Shown: piece after piece, positions 6,669 through 12,680 of the stretch | Layout: every line of letters starts with the position of its first letter | Position numbering within the stretch: the first letter of the stretch is position 1 | NCBI GenBank assembly: GCA_021372515.1 | Contig: JAJFUG010000043.1 | Coordinates: 1-14,984 of the forward strand | DNA: 14,984 bases | Origin: a bacterium | Lineage (GTDB): Bacteria; Gemmatimonadota; Glassbacteria; GWA2-58-10 | Direction: 5' to 3' | Made by a program: the position numbers and the translations under genes | The notes under the pieces: model-generated | What the model was told of the DNA's origin: nothing | The model's input: only the letters and a program-made list of their open reading frames with translations | The model's database searches: none

Positions 6669-6866
6669 TCAATTACCCCAAAAAATAGAGTCGATTTCTC
6701 TGGCCGGGCATTTGTTTCGGCCAATAACAACACTCCGGCTGGACGCATAGAGAACTTCGATATCCTGTTGTTCAGCCAATTGCCTGTGTGCATTCCATGC
6801 CTTGCGTGTTTTACTAAAAACCAAGTTATTTGTTCGCCGTTTTGGTTGCCTGAATAAAAGCTCCAC
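6669..6866 (-). pseudogene. Small ORF or gene remnant of unknown origin
   Basis: A 65-codon ATG frame on the minus strand starts inside the 3' end of the methyltransferase gene and ends just before the aminotransferase. Its C-terminal half contains VLYASSRSVVIGRNKCPAREID. The pattern VVIGRN-x2-P-x2-E recalls the N-terminal motif of lipoate-protein ligase A (VVIGRxQNPWxE), but the rest of that family is absent and the frame stops ten codons later. It could be a decayed fragment brought in with the AT-rich segment, or chance. No good ribosome site was seen, and I do not assign a function. Confidence 0.2.
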
Positions 6867-7770
6867 CCGTAATCAAGTCCTCTTCGGCAATTTCTTTATA
6901 CCGCGAAGCCAATTCGTTTTTAGCTATATTTGATTTTAATTTATACAAGTGGTCACACACAATCCCGAACCCCTCTTCAAGCATAATTTCAAGATGCCTT
7001 GAATGCGGTTCTCTATTAATCAAATATTTTCTCTTTCCGCGTATCAAGCTCCACACAAAGTCGGAATACCGCCAGTGGCCGTTCCATTCATCCGCAGTTC
7101 CATGACATCTAAAATCAATCTGGTGCGAAATATAACCATTCGGTCTCAACCACGAATACATCGCCCTGTATGCGCTTCGCAAATCATCAACATGCTCAAG
7201 AACCGCTTGCGAATAGATTAAATCCACGGTTTCCTTCGCCTGATCGCAAACGTCGCTCCAGGGCACTTTAAAATGAATCATCGATTCATTTTCATTCATT
7301 CCGTCAATTGATTCCTCAATACTTCCAACCCGTGACTTTTCCAGTGCATGCTGCATCCTGCCATCATCCAAAACATCTTCGGGAAACCTGTAATCCAACA
7401 AAGACGGCTTGATGTCGGGAAATTCATCTTCGTCTGGAATGGGTGTTTTATTTTCGAATAGAGCAATGAGTTCGTTAAATATTCTTTTATTCATTTGGGC
7501 ATTTGAGTGATTTACAATATCGAATGCATAATATTTTTCACTACCGGAAATCAAAGCCGCAATTCCGATACCCAATGAATCGCCTGGCCCCAACTCCGCC
7601 ACTATCTTCGGATGGAAATTCAGCCCGCTTTTCTTGGCCATCACCAGATGGCGCAGCCAGACAGAATAACAATACCTGGCCGAACCGGCGCCACCCGTAC
7701 CTCTATGAAATAATGAATCCATTCCCGGTATAAAAGTGGATATACCATAAAGCATCTGCTTAAGTTTCAA
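6826..7770 (-). CDS. SAM-dependent class I methyltransferase, AT-rich gene
   Basis: 314 aa from a TTG at 7770, chosen because GGAGGAGA (7774-7781) lies at ideal spacing. A TTG at 7788 and an ATG at 7755 are in-frame alternatives. The SAM-binding motif I is KIVAELGPGDSLGIG (55-69), with the acidic residue after strand 2 at YAFDI (81-85). The later strand motif is VDLIYSQAVLEHVDDLRSAY (182-201), followed by WLRPNGYISHQIDF (207-220). This is the pattern of the Methyltransf_11/23 group. Between them lies a long acidic insert (about 108-165). It should be a soluble methyl transferase; members of this group next to sugar genes often modify surface glycans, but no glycosyltransferase is nearby. Base composition differs sharply from the neighbours (sampled 60-base lines 32%, 40% and 57% GC), which suggests horizontal acquisition. 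The substrate is unknown. Confidence 0.82.
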   Translation of the reverse strand: MKLKQMLYGISTFIPGMDSLFHRGTGGAGSARYCYSVWLRHLVMAKKSGLNFHPKIVAELGPGDSLGIGIAALISGSEKYYAFDIVNHSNAQMNKRIFNELIALFENKTPIPDEDEFPDIKPSLLDYRFPEDVLDDGRMQHALEKSRVGSIEESIDGMNENESMIHFKVPWSDVCDQAKETVDLIYSQAVLEHVDDLRSAYRAMYSWLRPNGYISHQIDFRCHGTADEWNGHWRYSDFVWSLIRGKRKYLINREPHSRHLEIMLEEGFGIVCDHLYKLKSNIAKNELASRYKEIAEEDLITGGAFIQATKTANK

Positions 7771-7773
7771 TAA

Positions 7774-7781
7774 TCTCCTCC
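7774..7781 (-). promoter_or_regulatory. Ribosome binding site deciding a TTG start
   Basis: On the minus strand GGAGGAGA is followed by TTA and then TTG at 7770, placing the GGAGG core 6 nt from the start codon. It is the best Shine-Dalgarno match near the methyltransferase N-terminus and argues against the TTG at 7788, whose frame runs through it. Confidence 0.55.
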
Positions 7782-7992
7782 AATACAATCTCCAATCGAA
7801 TCAATCAGGATCAGCTTATTTTGACAATTACAAACCACTTATATGAATCCCAGCGTTTCTTCGAGACCGCATTTCCATCCCGACAAGCCGGGTCAGGCTA
7901 AAAGTTTCCTCCATGCCCGGCTGCATTTGACCATATTGCCTATCCTTACCGGCCAACCCTCTGGGACGATAAGATGCAAATGATTCCAACGC

Positions 7993-8709
7993 CTATCGAA
8001 GCATCCCGGCCAGCTTGCGCCGCGGCCAGGTAATCATTTCATTATAAGCCCGCCCGGCGCGTTTGAAAAGCCCGGTATGGACCTCGCTCAGGCTCAGCAC
8101 CGCCTCCAGCGTGTCGGCGGGCACCCCGGCCCGGGTCAGGTAGTAGCGGGTGTCGTTGTAATAGGTCTCGTTCCGCGGGTCCAGCCGCAACTGGCTGCGG
8201 AAACAGGCCAGGGCGCTGTCGGTCCGTCCCTCCTCCAGGTAGAGGCTGCCCAGCCAGGCCGGGGCCAGGGTGGTATCCTGCGGCGTACAGCGGCTGACCG
8301 CCCGCTCGCAGGCCACAATCGCCGACTGGCGGTCGCCCAGGCCCCAGAGGGCGTAGGCCAGGAACTGGTCCGCCTCGGAGTCCAGGCTGTCGAGCATGGC
8401 CGCGGCGCGGATGTACTTGAGGCTGCGGCGGCAGGCGGCGCTGTCGGGCGGGTCGCCGGCGGCGCTGAGCACCAGCGCGCCCGTGCGCAGAAGCCCCGCG
8501 GTAAGCCACTTGTCCACAGTGCCGTCTTTGATTTTCGGCTCCAGGATGTCCTTGCCCTGTGAGTCTTTCAGGATGTCGGTGTGCTCGATCAGCTTGCCGA
8601 CCAGGTCGGCCTCGCTCACCTTCTCGGCCTGGGGCTTGGCTACGATCATCTGCCAGAGCAGGTACACCACCAGGACCATCAGGCCCCATTTCAGGATAAA
8701 CCGCAACAT
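7993..8709 (-). CDS. Membrane-anchored TPR-like protein of unknown function
   Basis: 238 aa from the ATG at 8709, preceded by GAGAGGA. Residues 1-23 form a single hydrophobic segment (FILKWGLMVLVVYLLWQMIVA) with positive charge on its N-terminal side, so it is an uncleaved anchor or signal anchor with the rest probably in the periplasm. The body is helical with tetratricopeptide-like units: EADQFLAYALWGLGDRQSAIVACERA (112-137) and LAPAWLGSLYLEEGRTDSALACFRSQLRLDP (148-178), which show the W/LG-Y-A-F-P spacing of TPRs. An earlier region (about 92-112) may be a third, worn unit. TPR proteins usually serve as protein-protein scaffolds. The C-terminus is basic (WPRRKLAGMLR). It is followed by the methyltransferase on the same strand, but after a 222-nt gap and a composition change, so it is probably a separate unit. 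Confidence 0.78.
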   Translation of the reverse strand: MLRFILKWGLMVLVVYLLWQMIVAKPQAEKVSEADLVGKLIEHTDILKDSQGKDILEPKIKDGTVDKWLTAGLLRTGALVLSAAGDPPDSAACRRSLKYIRAAAMLDSLDSEADQFLAYALWGLGDRQSAIVACERAVSRCTPQDTTLAPAWLGSLYLEEGRTDSALACFRSQLRLDPRNETYYNDTRYYLTRAGVPADTLEAVLSLSEVHTGLFKRAGRAYNEMITWPRRKLAGMLR

Positions 8710-8873
8710 CTTATCCTCTCCCCCACATTCGAACGCCCTTGACCGGGCGCCGCGGACCGCTCCCGCTCTGAGTCCGGCCCCCCGCGGGACGTTGCCGGAA
8801 TACGATTACCCTCTAAAATAACACTTTTCCGCAAAATACGGAAGTGGGGCGGGGCCGCAGTCGGGTGCGGGCA

Positions 8874-8913
8874 ATAAAAAACCGGAGGCGGTCTGGATCT
8901 TGCCCGCCTCCGG
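8874..8913 (-). terminator. Intrinsic terminator of the RDD gene pair
   Basis: A perfect 10-bp stem CCGGAGGCGG/CCGCCTCCGG (8882-8891 with 8904-8913) with a 12-nt loop is followed on the minus strand by six T and ATT. It lies 23 nt after the stop of the first RDD gene and separates this pair from the TPR gene. Confidence 0.85.
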
Positions 8914-8936
8914 CGCATTCTGTCACTTGCACCCGC

Positions 8937-9494
8937 TCAGGGCCGCGGCGGCTCGGCTTGGGGCGGCTCACTCAGCGAGGGAGTCTGGCACGGCTCCAGC
9001 ACCAGGGTGTTGGCGATCAGGTCGTGCAGCGCCTGGCTGCGGCGGCTGAACAGGGCGATTATATAGCCGATGAGGCAGCAGGCGGTGGAGAGCAGCTTGC
9101 CCAGGGTGCGCCCCAGCGCCCGCGGGAACGAGAGCCGCCGCCCCTGCTCGTCGGTGACGAAAATGCCCAGAGCCATCTTGCCCGGGGTGGCCTGGCGCCA
9201 GGAGCTTTCGAACACGCTGAAATACAGGACGAAAACAGCGGTGGAGGCCCAACCCAGCAACTCGCCGCCGTTCACCCCGAACAGCCAGCCCGGCGAGGGC
9301 AGCCAACTGCAAACCCCGCCAGCCATGCGCCCCAGTATGCCCCAGTGGGCGAACGGGTCGCCGAAGAAATCGTGCGGCTGCACCAGCATGCGCAGCGGGA
9401 TCAGCAGCACGCGGGCCACGATCAGGCTGGCCACCAGGTCGATCAGGAATGCCACGAACCGCTTTAAAAACGGAGCGAAACGGGTCTGGACCAT
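8937..9494 (-). CDS. RDD family membrane protein (paralog 1)
   Basis: 185 aa from the ATG at 9494, with AGGAGA about 7 nt upstream. The RDD domain is seen as FAPFLKRFVAFLIDLVASLIV (6-26, with the R-x-x-A-x-x-ID pattern of the first membrane helix), a second hydrophobic helix (79-95), the loop motif QATPGKMALGIFVTDEQGRR (101-120) and the final SQALHDLIANTLVL (153-166). A third helix is at about 135-149. The C-terminus is a short proline-rich tail (PSLSEPPQAEPPRP). RDD proteins are small inner-membrane proteins of mostly unknown function; some act in ion or solute transport. It lies 23 nt downstream of a second RDD gene on the same strand and shares long near-identical blocks with it, so the two are a tandem duplication, probably co-transcribed. 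Confidence 0.88.
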   Translation of the reverse strand: MVQTRFAPFLKRFVAFLIDLVASLIVARVLLIPLRMLVQPHDFFGDPFAHWGILGRMAGGVCSWLPSPGWLFGVNGGELLGWASTAVFVLYFSVFESSWRQATPGKMALGIFVTDEQGRRLSFPRALGRTLGKLLSTACCLIGYIIALFSRRSQALHDLIANTLVLEPCQTPSLSEPPQAEPPRP

Positions 9495-9517
9495 CGAAAT
9501 GTCTCCTTGTTCTCCGT

Positions 9518-10195
9518 TCAGAAAGTTTCCCTGGATTGCGGGCTGTCCTGGGCCGGCGCTTGCGGCTCGGCCGGCGGGTTCGTGTCGGCTGACGGGGCGG
9601 CGGCGGCAGGCGGCTCGGGCTGTGGACGGACACGGGCGGCCGAGGGCGGCTCCGCCGAGGGCGGCCCGGCGCAGGGAGCGCTCACCGCCGGCTCCAGCAC
9701 CAGGGTGGAGGCGATCAGGTCGTGCAACGCCTGGGTGCGCTCGGTGAACAGGGCCAGAAGGTAGCCCAGCCAGCAGAACATTTTCGACAGCACCCGCGCC
9801 AGGTTCCGTCCCACCGCCCGGCCGAAACTTATCCTCCGCCCCTGCTCATCGGTGACAAATATCCCCAGCAGCATCTTGCCCGGCGTGGCCTGACGGTGGC
9901 TGCTCTCGAACAGGGCGAAATACAGCAGATGGACCAGGCTGGCAACCAGCACGAACAGTATGATGTTCCAGATCAGGGGAAAGAGCATCATCGCGGCGCT
10001 GTGCTCGAACAGGCGCTCCGGGTCGAAATGCCGCCCGCTGAACAGCCCCACCAGCGCGCTGTCCACCAGCAGCTTGGGGATAAACACCAGCGCCAGCGGC
10101 AGCATCAGCAGCGCGCATATCGCGCCGCTGAGTATGAAATCCACGACAAAGGCGACGAACCGCTTGATGAACGGGGCATAGCGCGTGGGTTGCAT
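9518..10195 (-). CDS. RDD family membrane protein (paralog 2, with long Pro/Ala tail)
   Basis: 225 aa from the ATG at 10195, with GGAG 6 nt upstream. The RDD domain covers residues 6-168: YAPFIKRFVAFVVDFIL (6-22), hydrophobic helices at 23-38, 70-95 and 138-150, the conserved loop ATPGKMLLGIFVTDEQGRR (103-121) and RTQALHDLIASTLVLEP (153-169). Residues 169-225 are a low-complexity tail rich in Pro, Ala and Glu, ending SRETF, with no hydrophobic segment, and so probably disordered. The tail is much longer than in the paralog downstream. This is the first gene of the pair, with its 5' end facing the 391-bp divergent intergenic region. Function is unknown beyond the family's link to small-molecule or ion transport. 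Confidence 0.88.
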   Translation of the reverse strand: MQPTRYAPFIKRFVAFVVDFILSGAICALLMLPLALVFIPKLLVDSALVGLFSGRHFDPERLFEHSAAMMLFPLIWNIILFVLVASLVHLLYFALFESSHRQATPGKMLLGIFVTDEQGRRISFGRAVGRNLARVLSKMFCWLGYLLALFTERTQALHDLIASTLVLEPAVSAPCAGPPSAEPPSAARVRPQPEPPAAAAPSADTNPPAEPQAPAQDSPQSRETF

Positions 10196-10586
10196 CCTTC
10201 ACTCCGGAGAATGTGGAATGTTCAGCCTGTTGAATCAGTCTTCTCATTCCGACTGCTGAAAGGTGCCGCGGGTTCAAAAAAGTGTCAAGACAAAATAATT
10301 CCGCGCGGTAGGGTGATTATCCATTGATTTGACAGCATTAGACGTTATCTTTGTGAAGAGTTTGCCCGTCTACGGACGCAGAAAAACTGTACGCACGAGC
10401 TGCGGAAGAAATTTTGTGGTCAGGACGTAGTCGTTTGGTTACGAGCGACTATATCCCCGCCACAGCCGGAGCCGCGGCCGGCTCCTGGACAGCCCTGCAG
10501 CCTGCCGAACATTAGACTGGATCAAAAGCCGGTCTTAATCATATATTCCTAAGTGAGAAGCTTAACCCTCAACCGAAGAGCGCCGT
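10196..10586. other. Divergent intergenic region with two hairpins, no gene
   Basis: These 391 bp separate the RDD pair (minus) from the dockerin-tailed protein (plus), so promoters for both should lie here. I see a TTGACA-like -35 on the minus strand (10283-10288) without a convincing -10, and a TATATT at 10542-10547 on the plus strand without a convincing -35. Two hairpins sit in what would be the plus-strand leader: TAGTCG/CGACTA (10428-10433 with 10446-10451), and GGAGCCG/CGGCTCC with loop CGGC (10468-10474 with 10479-10485). Neither has a T run. I could not match them to a known riboswitch. No credible small gene is visible. Confidence 0.5.
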
Positions 10587-12083
10587 ATGCCGAAACATCG
10601 TCTGAGCCTGTGCCTGTTGCTGTTGCTTCTCGCCACGCCGTTCGCCCTGCTCGCCAGGCGGCCATTCCCCTCCTCCGCCTACGACCCGGCCAAGCACCGC
10701 TCGGTGCATATCTTCTCCGACCAGCTCCACGGCAACCTGACCGCTGCCGAGGCCCGCTTTATCGCCGAGCGCTATGTGGGCGTGCAGAAAATGCGGCTGC
10801 CCGACATCCGCCTCATCCGCTCCTACAACGAGAATTTCCTGCACCTGCACTACAAGCTGTCGATCACCATCGACACGCTCTCCGCGACCATAATCAACAG
10901 CGAGTGGACCCCGGGCAGCAGCCCGCTCTCCAACTGGAGCACGGTCAAGCTGCACCCGGACTGGATCCTCAAGACCGGGTCGGGTGAGTGGGTCGAGCAC
11001 AACCACGAGCGATTTGTCCTGGATATCGGCAACCCCGAGGTGCTGAACTGGTGGACCAGTTCCTGCATCGATGAGATGAAAGGCAACGAGTGCGACGGTG
11101 TGTTCGCCGACACCTACACTGTGGAGGCGATTTTCGGCCGCACCAACTATGCCGCGCTGTTCGACAACGTGTCCAGCACCACCAGCACCTGGATCCCCAA
11201 GCTCAACGAATGGGGCCGTCAGGTCGACGCCAAGCTCGACTCGGCCGGCTACGCTTTCTTCCCCAACATCGACAACCTGCAGACAAACTGGGTCGATCAG
11301 GGCGGGGCGCACTACTACAAGGGCGACTACATGCACGGCGCCATGCTGGAGACTTTCGGCGGCTGGCCGGATGCCACCGACGCCCAGCTTGCGATCGCCC
11401 GGGTCAGGAACATCCAGGCCAAGGGGGTCTACCTGCACGGCCAGGGCTATTACAGCAGCGAGGACCAGGCCGGGCAAGCCCGCGAGCGTATGTGGCTCAC
11501 CGGTGTCTACCTGCTGTGCAACACGGGACGGCTGTACCTCACCATGTACGGCCCCGGGGATTTCGGCGCGGTAAGCCATGTCCTCTGGTACCCGGAGTTC
11601 GAGCTCGACCTCGGCCCCTGGAAAAGCGAGTGGGCCTCCCTGGCGCAACTGGTCTGGAACGGCGTGTTCCGTCGCGAGTACGAGAAAGGCTGGGTGCTCT
11701 GCAACGTTAGCAACTCGGCCAAGACAGTCACCCTGCCCGACACGATGTACCTGGCCGAGGAGGATGGCCCGGCCTCGCAGTACTGGGCCGACCCGGCCAC
11801 CGGCCACGAGGGCGCGAGCCTCAAGTACACCCCGGTCACCAGCCTGAGCCTGGGTGCGATGAGCGCCGCGGTGGTATTCCTCGAAAACCCGGCCGGCAAA
11901 TGCACGATGAGCCTGCCCGGGGATTTCGACGGCAACGGGGTGCTGGGCATTCCCGATGTGATCGGCCTGCTGCGCTCCATTCGGGACAAATCCTCCGACC
12001 CCTGCCTGGACGTGAACGATGACGGCGTGGTCGGGATGGCGGATGTGCTGGCCCTTCTGCTCAAGGTGGCCGGCGTGCAATGA
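10587..12083 (+). CDS. Secreted glycoside-hydrolase-like protein with C-terminal dockerin-type module
   Basis: 498 aa from the ATG at 10587; GAAGAG 6 nt upstream is a weak ribosome site. A Sec signal peptide covers about residues 1-23. The main domain (about 38-375) resembles the putative glycosyl hydrolase-like TIM-barrel group (GHL15 type). It has FVLDIGNPEVLNWW (143-156), the strand-end acidic motif CDGVFADTY (169-177, Asp174), YAFFPNIDNLQTN (222-234), HGAMLETFGGW (250-260, Glu255) and a barrel-closing YLTMYGPGDFG (317-327). Asp174 and Glu255 are candidate catalytic residues by position only. Residues 376-436 look like a beta-rich domain. The end (445-498) holds two calcium loops, DFDGNGVLGIPD (446-457) and DVNDDGVVGMAD (475-486), separated by a helix, as in type I dockerin modules. 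Dockerins bind cohesins, but no cohesin gene is in view. The substrate is unknown. The next gene starts 13 nt downstream. Confidence 0.8.
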   Translation: MPKHRLSLCLLLLLLATPFALLARRPFPSSAYDPAKHRSVHIFSDQLHGNLTAAEARFIAERYVGVQKMRLPDIRLIRSYNENFLHLHYKLSITIDTLSATIINSEWTPGSSPLSNWSTVKLHPDWILKTGSGEWVEHNHERFVLDIGNPEVLNWWTSSCIDEMKGNECDGVFADTYTVEAIFGRTNYAALFDNVSSTTSTWIPKLNEWGRQVDAKLDSAGYAFFPNIDNLQTNWVDQGGAHYYKGDYMHGAMLETFGGWPDATDAQLAIARVRNIQAKGVYLHGQGYYSSEDQAGQARERMWLTGVYLLCNTGRLYLTMYGPGDFGAVSHVLWYPEFELDLGPWKSEWASLAQLVWNGVFRREYEKGWVLCNVSNSAKTVTLPDTMYLAEEDGPASQYWADPATGHEGASLKYTPVTSLSLGAMSAAVVFLENPAGKCTMSLPGDFDGNGVLGIPDVIGLLRSIRDKSSDPCLDVNDDGVVGMADVLALLLKVAGVQ

Positions 12084-12085
12084 AC

Positions 12086-12090
12086 GGAGG
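12086..12090 (+). promoter_or_regulatory. Ribosome binding site deciding a GTG start
   Basis: GGAGG lies 6 nt before the GTG at 12097, immediately after the stop codon of the upstream gene. It fixes the start of the DUF6508-like gene; the ATG at 12121 has only an ill-spaced GGAAGG directly adjoining it. Confidence 0.65.
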
Positions 12091-12096
12091 ACCGCT

Positions 12097-12519
12097 GTGG
12101 ATACGGCCCTGCCCGGAAGGATGAAAAAAGGCTTCGAGCCGGAGCGCCTGACCCGTTTTGCCCAGGCGTTCCATCAGGCGGATTTCAAGCCCGGCGGCTG
12201 GAGCGTCAAAGCCGCCGGGGGCCTGCCCCGCCTGGAGTACAACGCCGCGGTGTTGGAGTTTATCAGCCAGGTGCGCCACGGCGGCTGCGCCCCGGAGGGT
12301 TTCCGCTGGATAAGCTGGCAGAAAGAGTGCGCCCGCTTCCGGGATGACCCCTCTCTGGCGGACGCCGCCTCGCTGGAGGACTGCCGGAAGCTGCTTGTGA
12401 CAATCGTGGAACTGGACTGCCACCGCGACGGGTTCCTGGGCGAGATGATCCAGAGCGGGCTTGTCGCGCGCGTGCTGGAGCGACTGCAGGAGTTGTCCGC
12501 AGGCCTTTCGGCAGGGTGA
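12097..12519 (+). CDS. DUF6508-like small protein
   Basis: 140 aa from a GTG at 12097 with an ideal GGAGG. The pattern matches my memory of DUF6508: an early FKPGGW block (30-35), LEYNAAVLEFISQVRHGG (47-64), then ISWQKECARFRDDPSLADAASLEDCRKLLVTIVELDCHRDGF (72-113) and GEMIQSGLVARVLERLQEL (115-133). Domains of this kind are small, soluble and alpha-helical, and their function is unknown. No signal peptide or membrane segment is present, so it should be cytoplasmic. It begins 13 nt after the secreted dockerin-tailed protein and is probably translated from the same message, although the two products would act in different compartments. A terminator follows after 54 nt. The family call is from pattern memory and is not certain. 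Confidence 0.8.
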   Translation: MDTALPGRMKKGFEPERLTRFAQAFHQADFKPGGWSVKAAGGLPRLEYNAAVLEFISQVRHGGCAPEGFRWISWQKECARFRDDPSLADAASLEDCRKLLVTIVELDCHRDGFLGEMIQSGLVARVLERLQELSAGLSAG

Positions 12520-12541
12520 CAATCCGGAACACAGAAAAAAG

Positions 12542-12569
12542 TTGCCGTTTCCCCATAACGGTTTAATAT
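12542..12569 (+). promoter_or_regulatory. Candidate promoter overlapping a terminator
   Basis: TTGCCG (12542-12547) and TAATAT (12564-12569) are spaced by 16 nt, which would start transcription near 12576 for the DUF4091 gene. The start would fall at the foot of the terminator hairpin at 12574-12608, so either the site is chance or the transcript begins with an attenuator. CCGTT/AACGG in the spacer can also form a 5-bp hairpin. Confidence 0.25.
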
Positions 12570-12573
12570 TGCG

Positions 12574-12608
12574 GGCGTTCCCTCTGCGGGGTGGAACGCC
12601 TGTTTTTT
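12574..12608 (+). terminator. Intrinsic terminator after the DUF6508-like gene
   Basis: A perfect 8-bp stem GGCGTTCC/GGAACGCC (12574-12581 with 12593-12600) and an 11-nt loop are followed by TG and six T (12603-12608). It lies between the DUF6508-like gene and the DUF4091 gene, ending the upstream unit. Confidence 0.75.
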
Positions 12609-12680
12609 CGCAAACAATAGTCGTCCCTTTCCGAGCTACTATTCGCCTCCCAACCCGTTACGCTGGCAAAGGACACCCGG

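Noticed and set aside
10569-12080. Long minus-strand frame opposite the dockerin-tailed gene
   Set aside because: It is a mirror of a real gene in a high-GC frame, with no motif or ribosome site. The plus-strand product has a signal peptide and calcium loops.
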